DNA from: Rhodopseudomonas palustris
Lineage (GTDB): Bacteria > Pseudomonadota > Alphaproteobacteria > Rhizobiales > Xanthobacteraceae
Reading direction: 5' to 3'
DNA: 64,000 bases
Assembly: GCF_013415845.1 (NCBI RefSeq)
Contig: NZ_CP058907.1
Coordinates: 2,852,001-2,916,000, forward strand
In this document: positions 18,664 to 28,692 of the stretch, piece after piece
Layout: every line of letters begins with the position of its first letter
Numbering within the stretch: the stretch's first letter is position 1
Made by a program: the position numbers and the translations under genes
Notes under the pieces: generated by a model
Told to the model about the DNA's origin: nothing
The model's input: only the letters and a program-made list of their open reading frames with translations
Database searches by the model: none

Positions 18664-21186
18664 TTATCCCATCTTGTACCCCAGCAACGCCCCGACTCCG
18701 ACCGAACGCTGAAACCCGCCGAACTCGAAGATCCGCGTCGTTTTGCGCCAGCCGTCGTCGGGCGCGGTGCTGATGAAGGTGGCGAAGGCGCGGCTGAGCA
18801 GGCCGGGGCCGGTCGACAGCCACTGGTAATCGTGATCGCCGCGGATCAGCGCGGCGCAGCCCTGCGCCAGCGCCGCGCACACGATCGGGTGGCCGGGCAC
18901 GGCGGCGATGAAGCTGTTTCCGAGGGCGCCCTCTATCTGCTGCACGGCCGCGAACTGCGTGCCGTCCGGTAGGATCTCGGCGAGGCCGGCGAAGCAGCGG
19001 TCGTCGGCGTCGGCCCACACCCCGCCGCCTTGCGCCAGCCAGGCTAGCCGGAACAGGTCGGCGCGCTGGGCGGCGTCGCCGCACAGCGCATAGGCCTCGC
19101 TCACCTCGTCGGCGCATTGGGCGTCGATGAACGCGGCGGCGCTGTCGGCGTCGAAGCGCAGATAGGCGAAGCCGGGATTGCGCGCGGTCCAGCTCTGCAT
19201 CAGCCAGCCGACATCGTCCGGCGGCTCGACCTCGTGCCACAGCTGCGCGATCCGCCGCGGGATCGCCGGCGCCGCGTCGTCCGGCGCGTTCGGCGGCGCG
19301 AACAGCCCACTGCGGCGCGCGGCGTCGAGCAGCGCGGTCGCTGCCGCAGTGTTGTCGGGATAGTCGAGGAACAGCCTGCGCAGCCGGGCGAAGCGAGGTT
19401 GTGGCGGGTCGGTCCGCGCGGCGGCGAGTTCAGCCGCGACCGCGTTGTCGAGCGCCAGCTCGTCGATAAGCTGGCCGAGGTGGGTTTGCGACAGATGGGG
19501 TGGGGTGCGCTTCAGCAGCGATTCGGCGGTCTGCATTCGGGCGTGATGGCCGAGATGGCGGCGCGCCGCCGGTGCGTCGCAGCGGTGGAGCTGCAGCCGC
19601 GCCAGTTCGAGTTCGGGTTGCGGGCTGGCCGGCGTCAGCATCTGCGCCGTCTCGGCCTGCGCCACCGCGGCGTCGAGGTCGCCGTCGGCCTCGGCGCAGC
19701 GCGCCAGCAGCAGCGCGTGGCGGGCGCGGTCCGGTGCCGTCTCCGGCTGCAGCGCCTGCAGCGCCGCGCGGGCGGTGTTGGTGTAGCCCTGGTCGAGCAG
19801 CAGCTCGGCCCGCAGCAGCGCCGGCGCCATCGCGCCGGCGGCGCCATGGCGGTCGAGCGTCGCCTGCGCGGCCGTGTAGTTGCGCAGCCGGCGCAGCGCC
19901 TCGGTCTTGGCGATCACCAGCGCCGGATGCGGGCCGAGCCGGTCCAGTGCATCGTCGAACACCGCGATGCCGGCGGCGATCTCGCCCTGCGCCAGCAACG
20001 CGCGGCCGAGCTGCAGCAGCGGCGAGGGATGCTGCGGGTGCGCCGCCGCCCAGCGCCGGGCGCAGTTCGCCGCTGCGGCGTTGGCGCCGGCGATCAGATG
20101 ATGCTCGACCAATTGCTCGCACGCGGCGAAATGCGTCGGCGCCAGCGCAAGCGCCTGGTCGAGCCGCGCCAGCGAGTCGGCCGGCCGGCCCAGCGCGCGG
20201 TCCTCGATCGCCAGCTGCACCAGCACCGCCGCCCGGTCCGGCGCCTGCGCCAGCGCGCGGGTGAACGCCGCATGCGCCTCGGCCCGCTGCCCCTGCGCCC
20301 TGAGGAGCGCGCCCTGCTGCATCAGCGCCGCCGGGTCCTCCGCGTCCAGCGCCAGCACCGCGGCGATCTCCGCGCTGGCTTCGGCGAAGCGGCCGAGGTC
20401 GCGATACTCGGTTGCGAGTTCGAGCCGGATCGCCGGCGTGGCGACAATCGCGGCGGCGTCCTGCAGCGCTGCTAGCGCCGCGCCGCGCTGGCCCTGCCGG
20501 CGGTGCAGCCGGGCGAGGCCGAGCCGCGCGCCGAGATGCGCTGGCGCCAGTGCGATGGCCTGCGCCAGCGCCGCGGCGGCGTCGTCGGTGCGGCCGAGTT
20601 CGCGTAGGTCGTCGGCAAGTTCGGCGAGCACGCCGGGGTCGTCGGGGGCGCTCGCGGCGGCGTCCTGCAGCACCGCCAGCGCGCCGGCCCGATCGCCCAG
20701 CACGCGCCGCACATGCGCCAGCGCCACCCGCGCCCCCACCCCCCCGGCGTGCGCGGCGATCACCCGCTCGAGGATCACCGCGGCTTCCTCCGGGCGGCCG
20801 AGAACGCGCAGGTCCGCGGCGATCTCGGTCTGCAGGCCGGTATGGTCAGGTGCGATCGCCGCGGCCTCCTGCAGAACGGCCAGCGACGCGGCGCGGTCGC
20901 CCTGCCTCCGCCGCAGCCGGGCGAGGCCGAGCCGGGCGCCGATATGCGCGGGGTGGCGCGCTATCAGCTGTTGCAGCAGCGCGTCGGCTTCCCCGGTGCG
21001 GCCGAGTTCGCGCAGGTCGTCTGCGATCTCCGCCTGCACGCCCGCATGGTCGGGGTCGAGCACCGCCGCGGATTGCAGTGTCGCCAGCGATCCTGGGCGA
21101 TCACCTCGCCGACGCAGCGCATGGGCGATCGTCACCAACTCGTCGATCGACGCGCCGTCGTCGGGATGGCTCCGGTCCGCCTGCAA
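18664..21186 (-). CDS. Long TPR array fused to a DXD glycosyltransferase
   Basis: About 840 residues. The first 600 form a long array of about 34-residue tetratricopeptide repeats (LARLRRRQGDRAASLAVLQEAA-type units recur many times). The last 220 residues are a DXD glycosyltransferase: RIAQLWHEVEPP, AQRADLFRLAWLAQGG and VWADADD, with D726 and D728 as the DXD, then WLSTGPGLLSRAF. It shares this architecture with the smaller gene at 16033. TTG 21186 is chosen because GGGGAG lies 6 bases before it; a TTG at 21210 is also in frame. GC content is extreme (above 70% by eye), unlike the flanking genes. A role as a protein or large-acceptor glycosyltransferase is inferred from the TPR fusion. Confidence 0.82.
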   Translation of the reverse strand: MQADRSHPDDGASIDELVTIAHALRRRGDRPGSLATLQSAAVLDPDHAGVQAEIADDLRELGRTGEADALLQQLIARHPAHIGARLGLARLRRRQGDRAASLAVLQEAAAIAPDHTGLQTEIAADLRVLGRPEEAAVILERVIAAHAGGVGARVALAHVRRVLGDRAGALAVLQDAAASAPDDPGVLAELADDLRELGRTDDAAAALAQAIALAPAHLGARLGLARLHRRQGQRGAALAALQDAAAIVATPAIRLELATEYRDLGRFAEASAEIAAVLALDAEDPAALMQQGALLRAQGQRAEAHAAFTRALAQAPDRAAVLVQLAIEDRALGRPADSLARLDQALALAPTHFAACEQLVEHHLIAGANAAAANCARRWAAAHPQHPSPLLQLGRALLAQGEIAAGIAVFDDALDRLGPHPALVIAKTEALRRLRNYTAAQATLDRHGAAGAMAPALLRAELLLDQGYTNTARAALQALQPETAPDRARHALLLARCAEADGDLDAAVAQAETAQMLTPASPQPELELARLQLHRCDAPAARRHLGHHARMQTAESLLKRTPPHLSQTHLGQLIDELALDNAVAAELAAARTDPPQPRFARLRRLFLDYPDNTAAATALLDAARRSGLFAPPNAPDDAAPAIPRRIAQLWHEVEPPDDVGWLMQSWTARNPGFAYLRFDADSAAAFIDAQCADEVSEAYALCGDAAQRADLFRLAWLAQGGGVWADADDRCFAGLAEILPDGTQFAAVQQIEGALGNSFIAAVPGHPIVCAALAQGCAALIRGDHDYQWLSTGPGLLSRAFATFISTAPDDGWRKTTRIFEFGGFQRSVGVGALLGYKMG

Positions 21187-21254
21187 TTCGCACTCCCCGC
21201 AATCTATCAATCAACAATCAAATCGTCGCCGGCCGCGGCGGGCCCGGCCTGATG

Positions 21255-22889
21255 CTAAGCCTGCCCGGCCGACAGCTCGTGGCGCAGCGCGTCGAGTCGG
21301 GCGCCGACCGCTGCGGTCACTGCGTCGAGCCCGTGCAGCCGTACGATCTGGCGCCGCGCGGCCTCGATTTTGCGCAGCACTGCGTTCCCGTCGCTGCGCA
21401 CCCGTCGCAGATGATCGACCGCGCCTGCAAGATCCGGCTCCGCCCATTGGCTGCCGTCGGAGAAGATATACGCGCCGCTTTCAACTTCGACGAGACGATA
21501 GTCGACGGTGAAGCCGGTCGCGGCGTCGAGGAAGCTGGTGCTTCCGGAGTAGTCGGTCGCGATCACCGGAGTACCCAGGTACATCGCCTCGGCAATGATC
21601 CGGCCAAATCCCTCGGAGCGGTGCAGCGAGACGAAGCAGTCGATGTCCGCGATCAGTCCACACACCTCGGCGCGCGACATCGGCCCGTCGAGCAACGCAA
21701 TCCGGTCGTCGTCCCCGATCCGAGCCAGCACACGGTGGAACGCATCGGGATGCACATGGCCATTGATGCTCTTGATCAGCAGCCGCTCGTTGCCAAAGCG
21801 GTCCGGGAAGGCAGCCTGGAAAGCCGCGATGGCGCCGAGCGGGTTCTTTCGCGCGATGTAAGAGTTGAAATCGAACATCGTCAGAAACACGAAATCGGCG
21901 GCGCTGAAATTCGCGGTGGCGCGGGCGAAGGGCGCGACCGCCTCGACGCCGACATAAGGCGGCATGAATCGCACCGGCCGGGTAGTGGCGCGCGCGAACA
22001 CCCGGGCGACGAAATGGCTGATAGCCCAGATTTCGTCCATCGCGTCGAATGCGTGCCGCCAGTACTGCGGCACCGTGCTCAATTCCCATGGCCAGTAGCC
22101 GATATTGTAGCGATGCGCGAACAGGTCGGCGCCGCGCTCGATCCGCAGCCGCTCGGTTTCGAACGCGGTCATGCAGAACACGTTGATCGGAAACACCGGC
22201 CGATCGACGAACAGCGAGGCCAGCGCGCTTGGCGCCGAAGTGGCGCGCGTCTCGGACAGCTCGACATTGTAGATGCAGAACGGCACATCGGCGTGCCGCA
22301 GCACCGCGGCGAGGCAGCGGATGTCCTCGCCGATTCCGAACACGCCCTCGGCGTAGCCGATCAGGTTGACGCCGATCCGAGCATTGCCGGCTTGCTGTTC
22401 CGCTTTGAAACCCTCAACAACATCGATGACCTCACCAGCTTCCACCCGAGCAGTAGCATGGCCTATACATTCCCCTGGAGATATGACGCCTTCGGACAAA
22501 GCGCGAAAGCTACGTATCTCACTGTGGGTGACGAATGGAGCAAGGCCAAATTCGGGGACGCCTTGCTCGTAATACCATTCATGAAGCATAGGGGTTGGGA
22601 GGCTGAGCTTGTCCGCAACTGTCGCAGCAAACAGTTCAAGGCGTGTGAGGTAGCGTCCGGCCGGCTCGGACAGATACCGAAAGAAGTCGGAGTCAATTAC
22701 GATGCCGTGGTACCGTCGGCGACCGTTGATCGCGGCCCACAGCAGAAAGAAGCCCGCTTCTTCTTCTGTCGGCGTCCTGCAATCACCGGACAGCTCGTCG
22801 CGCAGCACGTAGATCGAGCGAAGCACAGGATCGCGTTCGAAGATCTTTAGGGCTTTCAACAAGGTGTTGTTTTCAACGGTCTCAACCAT
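21255..22889 (-). CDS. GT4-type glycosyltransferase with N-terminal extension
   Basis: A 544-residue protein. The first 170 residues match no family I know. From about residue 170 there is a GT-B fold: GVNLIGYAEGVFGIGEDIR at the acceptor half, then SLHRSEGFGRIIAEAMYLGTPVIATDYSG as the donor-binding E-x7-E element, both typical of GT4. ATG 22889 is preferred over a TTG 9 bases upstream. It ends about 70 bases before the long TPR-glycosyltransferase start on the same strand, so the two are probably one operon. The N-terminal third is noticeably less GC-rich than the rest. Confidence 0.85.
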   Translation of the reverse strand: MVETVENNTLLKALKIFERDPVLRSIYVLRDELSGDCRTPTEEEAGFFLLWAAINGRRRYHGIVIDSDFFRYLSEPAGRYLTRLELFAATVADKLSLPTPMLHEWYYEQGVPEFGLAPFVTHSEIRSFRALSEGVISPGECIGHATARVEAGEVIDVVEGFKAEQQAGNARIGVNLIGYAEGVFGIGEDIRCLAAVLRHADVPFCIYNVELSETRATSAPSALASLFVDRPVFPINVFCMTAFETERLRIERGADLFAHRYNIGYWPWELSTVPQYWRHAFDAMDEIWAISHFVARVFARATTRPVRFMPPYVGVEAVAPFARATANFSAADFVFLTMFDFNSYIARKNPLGAIAAFQAAFPDRFGNERLLIKSINGHVHPDAFHRVLARIGDDDRIALLDGPMSRAEVCGLIADIDCFVSLHRSEGFGRIIAEAMYLGTPVIATDYSGSTSFLDAATGFTVDYRLVEVESGAYIFSDGSQWAEPDLAGAVDHLRRVRSDGNAVLRKIEAARRQIVRLHGLDAVTAAVGARLDALRHELSAGQA

Positions 22890-22918
22890 TTGAGCCAAGC
22901 ATCAATGATCCGACTAGA

Positions 22919-24007
22919 CTACCGAAGTTCGGCAATCCTCCGCAGGTGGGCCGCGAGACAGCTCGAACCGATCGCCTGAGATCGGAAGGGCTGCATGTAG
23001 CCTTTCATTTTGGCATTCTTGCGTGCGTCGCCCGGGCTGATGCCATAGGCATTTCGGAAGAGCCGATTGAAGGTCCCAAGATTGGAGAAGCCATAGCGGT
23101 GTGCGATCTGCGCAATGCGCTGATCGGCGAGTTCCGGTGTCACGATCTCTACCCAAGTCTTTTGAAGACGGGCTTTGCGGATATAACTAGCGATGCCGCC
23201 GACCGGCTCGAAAAGTCGATAAACCGAAGAACGGGAGAGGCCGAAATTGACCGCGATGAAGTTGGCATCAAGAAATGGTGAGGCGAGGTTCCGTTCGATA
23301 TAGCGACGGATGGTAACGAAAGATGCGAGGGGGCGGCCGACGCGGGGAGCAAGTTGAGCTTGTGGTATCGTACGAACGGCGTTGGCCGCCAACTCGATTA
23401 GACCGTCCGCCAGCGAGTCAAAGTGGTCCGAAGTCAACGAGTGGGTTTGGTCGGAAAGGCATTGAAGGCAGTAGCCGAGCATCCTGCCTGCGGCCGTATC
23501 TCCCTTGAGAACAATTCCGTGCAGGTCGTTTTCAGTGCTGATTGAGCCCTGAAAACGGTAACGCGGGATCCAAAGTGTTATCGCCTCGCTAATGGATTGC
23601 AAGATCGCAAGCTGCAATGTGACCGTGCGAGATAGATCGGTAAAAACAACATCGCCCTGGCTGGTGTCTATTGAAATGTGCTCGGCACCGGCAGTGGCGC
23701 CGCCAGCAGCGAAGAACGTTACGGCGAAATGGTCTAGCTGGTCGTGTTCGATCGTAGCATTCGATCGTACCAAACGAACGCGGCTTGCTTGCAGATTGGT
23801 CAGTACGAATCGGTTTGTGGAATAGCACGCGAAGTTGCCCTCAAACCGTCCAATTTCGTCGGGATCCGCCGCAACATCGAACACATTCGCGATCGATTGG
23901 CACCATGTGTCAAATGACACTGCATGCTGTGTGTTCGATGCGGCGGGGCGCCCACTAACAGGCTCTCCAGGAGGAGAAATTTTGGTTGGCTCAGTGGACG
24001 ATTGCAT
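22919..24007 (-). CDS. AraC-family transcriptional regulator
   Basis: A 362-residue regulator. Residues about 30-210 resemble the AraC-binding-like sensor domain, and the C-terminal 100 residues are the double helix-turn-helix: FLDANFIAVNFGLSRSSVYRLF for the first and IAQIAHRYGFSNLGTFNRLFRNAYGISP for the second. It activates or represses transcription in response to a ligand or signal. It is divergent from the Hint-domain gene and upstream of the two glycosyltransferase genes on its own strand; both are candidate targets. ATG 24007 is chosen; a GTG at 24016 is possible. Confidence 0.88.
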   Translation of the reverse strand: MQSSTEPTKISPPGEPVSGRPAASNTQHAVSFDTWCQSIANVFDVAADPDEIGRFEGNFACYSTNRFVLTNLQASRVRLVRSNATIEHDQLDHFAVTFFAAGGATAGAEHISIDTSQGDVVFTDLSRTVTLQLAILQSISEAITLWIPRYRFQGSISTENDLHGIVLKGDTAAGRMLGYCLQCLSDQTHSLTSDHFDSLADGLIELAANAVRTIPQAQLAPRVGRPLASFVTIRRYIERNLASPFLDANFIAVNFGLSRSSVYRLFEPVGGIASYIRKARLQKTWVEIVTPELADQRIAQIAHRYGFSNLGTFNRLFRNAYGISPGDARKNAKMKGYMQPFRSQAIGSSCLAAHLRRIAELR

Positions 24008-24311
24008 CGCCCGCACCGTTACGACGATGGTCGCTCTGAATTGGAGTCCGCCGGCCGCGTGTTGGAGTTAGTTGCAATCGAGTGCAATAGATGGCGCGCC
24101 GGCATGCGGGACTGTGGGGCATCGTAGTGCGTATCCGGTGGAGCGCGAAGCAGTTGATGATCAGTTTAAATGTCTCATAAAACAATCATATCATGTCAAA
24201 TGGCGCAAACGCATTGATTTCAAAAAAATCGCGATAGATAATGTTGATCGTAACATCCGATACGGGTGCGTCTCACCTGAACCATAAGATATTACCAGGG
24301 ATGGAGTGACG

Positions 24312-25604
24312 ATGATGGTCATCGGTACACCAAAGGTGCAGTCGATTAGTTGGGGAGCGCCAACGGGCGCCGTCAATCGGAGTGGCGTCTCGTTCTTGAA
24401 TGAAGGCGACAGTGTTTCGATTACCTACAAATTCGACCGTAACGTCTCGTCCCTCTTTCATCCGGGGTCGAATGCCGAATATATCGTTCTAAACAATGGC
24501 GAAAAGGCCTTTGTCTCCGAGGTGCATGGTAACCAGGTGAAATTCTCGTACACGGTCAAGCCAAGCGACGATATAGTAGGTCTTGGTCTGATCGGTCCGA
24601 CGGGTACTGAGATCTTCGGTCACGGCGGCCAGCATCTGTCATTTAATTATAGTGGACATGCCGTCTCAGCTCCAAAGGGATTAGAAATCGTCGACACCGC
24701 ACCGCCAACCATAACCATCGATACAATCGCCGGAGACGATGTGTTGAGTCGTGTCGAGGCGCGGCATGGGCTCAGAATTTCCGGGACGACAACGGCGGAG
24801 AACGGCCAAACCGTTGTTGTTCGTGTGGTTGATGAATCAAATAACAAAGTAATTGAAAAGATTTCGGGTACGGTTTCGAATGGGAAGTGGGAGGTCGACC
24901 TTAGCAGATACGACGCGTTGCGCTTATCCGACCCAACCTATAGGGTTACCGCTGAAGTCGCCGATTTTGCCGGCAACAAATCGGCGGACGCTCGGTACTT
25001 CACCTCGACTATCTGCTTCATGGCGGGAACTCGAATTCAGACCGTCGATGGACAGGTGATGGTTGAGACGTTGAAGCGCGGCGACACTGTCGTCTGCGCG
25101 GATGGCCGGGTGAGGACTGTGAATTGGCTCGGGCGACAAACTGTTTCGACGGTATTTGCCAATAGTGTGAGAGTGCTTCCAATTAGGATTATGGCGGGTG
25201 CGATTAGCGACGGCGTTCCATCAAGAGACTTGCTAATCTCACCTGATCACGCACTGCTTATTGACGGCATTCTTATTCACGCCGGAGCCTTGGTAAACGG
25301 GACTTCGGTCGTCCGAGAGACGGACGTTCCTCGCACATTCATGTATTACCACGTCGAAGTAAGCGATCATTCGCTCATTCTTGCTGAGGGAACTCCCGCC
25401 GAAACATTCGTTGATAACGTAGATCGTTTGGCGTTTGACAATTGGGCAGAACACGAGGCCCTGTATCCTGGGGGGCTCACGCTCTCCGAAATGCCGTATC
25501 CACGAGCAAAATCCCACCGGCAAGTGCCGGTCAGAACACGTGTTAGGTTGGCAGAACGTGCCCGCCTGATCGGCGTACGGCCAGATCAATTAGCAGTCGG
25601 TTGA
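24312..25604 (+). CDS. Ig-like plus Hint-domain secreted protein
   Basis: A 430-residue protein. The first 230 residues hold beta-sandwich repeats of the bacterial Ig/cadherin-like kind (DTAPPTITIDTI, then a typical ISGTTTAENGQTVVVRVVD unit). From about residue 235 there is a Hint domain (intein/hedgehog-like, Hint_2 group): CFMAGTRIQTVDGQ with the nucleophile Cys, then SPDHALLIDG and LVNGTSVV. The canonical terminal His-Asn of splicing inteins is not visible, so autocleavage rather than splicing, or no activity, is likely. There is no signal peptide, so type I secretion is a candidate route. ATG 24312 follows GGGATGGAG. The divergent AraC gene may control it. Confidence 0.75.
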   Translation: MMVIGTPKVQSISWGAPTGAVNRSGVSFLNEGDSVSITYKFDRNVSSLFHPGSNAEYIVLNNGEKAFVSEVHGNQVKFSYTVKPSDDIVGLGLIGPTGTEIFGHGGQHLSFNYSGHAVSAPKGLEIVDTAPPTITIDTIAGDDVLSRVEARHGLRISGTTTAENGQTVVVRVVDESNNKVIEKISGTVSNGKWEVDLSRYDALRLSDPTYRVTAEVADFAGNKSADARYFTSTICFMAGTRIQTVDGQVMVETLKRGDTVVCADGRVRTVNWLGRQTVSTVFANSVRVLPIRIMAGAISDGVPSRDLLISPDHALLIDGILIHAGALVNGTSVVRETDVPRTFMYYHVEVSDHSLILAEGTPAETFVDNVDRLAFDNWAEHEALYPGGLTLSEMPYPRAKSHRQVPVRTRVRLAERARLIGVRPDQLAVG

Positions 25605-25659
25605 TCTTCATAATCCAGGTCGACGTGATTTACGACACCTCTGGCCACTCGTGTTCATG

Positions 25660-26565
25660 TCACTCGGTCGAATCGGAGGCTTCGCGCGGACGGCTACGAA
25701 AAACTCGGACTCTGCCGGTCGTCATAGGTGGGATCGCCGGTTGCGAGTGGGACGTAACGATGGGATCGGCAGCACCCAGCCCCTCAATCGTTATTCGCAA
25801 TCCGACCATCGGCTCACGTCCAGTTGGTCCGGACAGCGAGATGCGCTGCCCGGTGGCACGTAGCGTTGGAGAATTGAGAAAGATCGCCTCCGCCAAAAAG
25901 TGCACGTTTCCTGCGCTGCGGCCGGTCATTTCGAGAAGAAGGCCGGAAATTGGCAATGCTTTGCCGCGAGTGCCGGAGAAAGTGCCTGTCGCGACCAAGT
26001 CGACCTGACTGCTTCTGGTCTCCATCGTCTTCACCGCATATCTCAAGTGGAGGTCTTTAGGCTGTCCGGGCCAAGTCAGCATGACACCTTCGATTCGAGA
26101 AGGAGATCCGGGGCCTGCGACCCACTCGTTTGGACCCACGACTACGTCTCCGCGGCCTGCAACGTGTCCGAGAAGTCGGAAGCTGTTCAGATCGAGCTCG
26201 CGTGAACTAGATCTTGGCGTTGTGGAAGGGGAAGCGGGATCGACGCCTTGCGACAAAGGCTCAATCTGCACAGTCGCTGCCTGCGAGCCGCCATATCTCG
26301 AGGGATGGACGCGGACGTTGATTGATGCAGGAAGCGCGGTTCGGACAATCAGCGTGGTACCGGGCTGCCACAATACTGGGGTGGTCTCGTCCGGATGCAG
26401 AATAAATTCGATATCGCCCTCGCTGCCCGGCATCGCGCTCACGACGATCTTAGGAGGAGCATTCTTGTCCTCGGCGCCGTGGTACGTAACGACGTACAGT
26501 CCCCGGTCGAGCTTGAGTTGTTTGTCTGGTCCGTGAGCGGGATCACGTTGTATCGTAGTTCTCAT
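25660..26565 (-). CDS. Unrecognised 301-residue protein beside the Hint gene
   Basis: No family recognised. The N-terminus (RGLYVVTYHGAEDKNAPPKIVVSAMPG) and the remainder are strand-rich, with a Pro/Ser-rich linker around residues 110-122. The C-terminal half suggests a second beta domain. There is no signal peptide or membrane segment. ATG 26565 has AAGG 9 bases upstream; a longer frame exists but reaches into the neighbour's promoter. The gene is convergent with the Hint gene, so they are not one operon. Confidence 0.6.
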   Translation of the reverse strand: MRTTIQRDPAHGPDKQLKLDRGLYVVTYHGAEDKNAPPKIVVSAMPGSEGDIEFILHPDETTPVLWQPGTTLIVRTALPASINVRVHPSRYGGSQAATVQIEPLSQGVDPASPSTTPRSSSRELDLNSFRLLGHVAGRGDVVVGPNEWVAGPGSPSRIEGVMLTWPGQPKDLHLRYAVKTMETRSSQVDLVATGTFSGTRGKALPISGLLLEMTGRSAGNVHFLAEAIFLNSPTLRATGQRISLSGPTGREPMVGLRITIEGLGAADPIVTSHSQPAIPPMTTGRVRVFRSRPREASDSTE

Positions 26566-26764
26566 CGCACGGCGCCTTTTAAATACGGAATGCACGCATT
26601 CTGTGTCTGGCAATCGAACCAGGATGACATACTTAGATGTCTGCAATAACAGGGATTGTGCGAAGGGCGATAGACCAGATTCTGGCCAAAAATTATGTCT
26701 TTTTGATCACTCGTATCGCGGCCTGTATCTATCGTTCGATACTTCATGCAGAGTAATTCGTTTC

Positions 26765-28060
26765 ATGCGGATCCTATTTATCCACAATAATTTTCCTGCT
26801 CAGTTTAGAGCTCTCGCATCGTGCCTCTCTCGCGAGCGGGGAGTGTCTGTCGCGGCTATCGGCGCAGGCGGATCGCAGGCCTTAGAGGGAGTTCAATTGG
26901 TAAGATATTCGCTGGACTTTGCGGATGTATCTGCCACGCACCCATTTGCACGTCGTTTCGACTTGGAGTGTCGGCGCGCGGAACAAGTTCTCTATGCTTT
27001 GTCGGCGCTGGCATCGCGGGGATTTGTGCCCGACGTTGTCGTTGCGCATCCAGGCTGGGGCGAGACGATCCCGGTGCGGACCGTATTCCCATCAGCAAAG
27101 ACTATTTTGTACTGCGAGTTTTTCTATAGAGCGAACGGCCAGGATTGCGGATTTGATCCAGAGTTTCCGTCGACCGGTCTGGATGGTCATGTGGGATTGC
27201 ATCTGAAGAACGCTGCCACCTTGTTAGCATTAGAGGACTGTGATGTCGGTGTGTCGCCGACTTCTTGGCAGCACTCGACGTACCCCGCGCATTTTCGTCC
27301 GAAGATTCACACGATCCATGAAGGAATAGACACCTCGATCGTGAAGCCAAATGCTGATGCAAAGGTCATTCTGCCAGACGGATCAGCCGTAAGTGAGAAA
27401 GATGAAGTGCTCACGTATGTATCTAGAGATTTTGAGCCGCTGAGAGGTTTTCACGTCTTTATGCGCGCGCTCCCTGCGATTATGCGACATCGGCCAAATT
27501 TGAGGGTGATGATCGTTGGGAGAGATGGTACATCTTATGGTGCTCATCCGCCGACGGGTAAGACCTGGAAGTCTATCTTTCTTGAAGAAGTGAGGGGCAA
27601 GATAGATCTTGGCCGCGTCCACTTTCTTGGACCATTGCAATATGACCAGTACCTACGAGTGCTCCAAATATCGTCAGTCCACGTGTATTTGACTTATCCG
27701 TTTGTTCTGTCTTGGTCGTGTCTCGAAGCCATGAGTGCAGGCTGCGTCGTAGTCGGTTCGGATACCGAGCCCGTTCGGGAGGTTATCAACGGGGAGAATG
27801 GATTGTTGGTGCCGTTCTTTGACGCGGGCGAATTGGCGCGTCGAGTTGTCGATGTACTCGCAGACCCTGAACAATATGAGGCGATGCGCAAGGTTGCACG
27901 AGAGTATATCGTTGCAAATTTCGACTTACAGACGGTGTGCTTGCCGAAAATGCTATCGTTGGTGAGGTCTGTCTGTGCGTCTCGATCGTCGTTTTTGGGA
28001 CGGCGAGTATGGCCGGGACGTCAAGTACGCCGAAGTGAACACGGAGGTAAATTAGGGTGA
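26765..28060 (+). CDS. GT4-type glycosyltransferase
   Basis: A 431-residue GT-B glycosyltransferase. It begins MRILFIHNNFPAQFRAL, a start typical of a widespread alphaproteobacterial GT4 subgroup. It has VVAHPGWGETIPVR in the acceptor half. The donor half shows LTYVSRDFEPLRGFHVF, MIVGRDG, and YPFVLSWSCLEAMSAGCVVVGSDTEPV, with the conserved Glu before the A-M-S-G segment. ATG 26765 is preferred because the region upstream overlaps the divergent neighbour's start. The extreme C-terminus is basic. Sugar and acceptor are unknown. Confidence 0.88.
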   Translation: MRILFIHNNFPAQFRALASCLSRERGVSVAAIGAGGSQALEGVQLVRYSLDFADVSATHPFARRFDLECRRAEQVLYALSALASRGFVPDVVVAHPGWGETIPVRTVFPSAKTILYCEFFYRANGQDCGFDPEFPSTGLDGHVGLHLKNAATLLALEDCDVGVSPTSWQHSTYPAHFRPKIHTIHEGIDTSIVKPNADAKVILPDGSAVSEKDEVLTYVSRDFEPLRGFHVFMRALPAIMRHRPNLRVMIVGRDGTSYGAHPPTGKTWKSIFLEEVRGKIDLGRVHFLGPLQYDQYLRVLQISSVHVYLTYPFVLSWSCLEAMSAGCVVVGSDTEPVREVINGENGLLVPFFDAGELARRVVDVLADPEQYEAMRKVAREYIVANFDLQTVCLPKMLSLVRSVCASRSSFLGRRVWPGRQVRRSEHGGKLG

Positions 28061-28228
28061 CGTCATGGCGGCGAGGCCAATGCGCATGGCCACATACGGC
28101 TTGATTAGCGTATTCGGTCTGTCATATGCAAAAAAATGATTAGAAGAAGTTGCCTGTCTACGCAATGATTGTCCGACGTACTCAAGTTAAATGGTGAGGC
28201 GACGATTGGTGCGATAGAGGGTGGATGA

Positions 28229-28444
28229 TTAGCAATTATTACCGACGCCACGTGCGAGTAAGTCGGCAACAAATTGTGCGTCTTCTTTTAGGATCAAGCT
28301 AGAGCCGGCTCCTCGTCCGTCCGCGGCAAGGCGAATGAGCGTCCCGTGCTTTGGGCCGCTGTCCGCTTCTTTGAAAAACACGATTCTATCAACGTTGATC
28401 CAAACCGGTCGTCCATCAGCGTCCGTAAACTCGAAGAACTTCAT
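28229..28444 (-). CDS. Small FlbD-like hypothetical protein
   Basis: A 71-residue protein of strands and one helix: FEFTDADGRPVWINVDRIVFFKEA, then LIRLAADG and LILKEDAQFVADLLA. The pattern of residue-plus-turn, NxxxI and a final short helix recalls the FlbD fold, but similarity is weak and there are no flagellar genes here. ATG 28444 is preferred; an ATG at 28477 adds 11 residues. The gene stands alone between a glycosyltransferase and a broken gene. Confidence 0.5.
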   Translation of the reverse strand: MKFFEFTDADGRPVWINVDRIVFFKEADSGPKHGTLIRLAADGRGAGSSLILKEDAQFVADLLARGVGNNC

Positions 28445-28692
28445 TTCTGACGCGGGATGTCTGCGGCGAGGGGGCATCGAAATATTCGAGTTGTTAGAGT
28501 GAATGTGGGAAAGCGTGCTTAGAGCGCATGCTTTAAAGGTGCGCTAGGATGTCGACTGAAGCAGTTCTTGTCCAGGGCGTCGTGTAGGAAGGTGGATAAC
28601 GTTAGTTCAATCGTAGCGCTGGTGTGTGTGCGTGGAGATAAGGGGAATAACGACGGTATCATTATGACGAAAAGTTCGTCGTAGCGCCGTTA

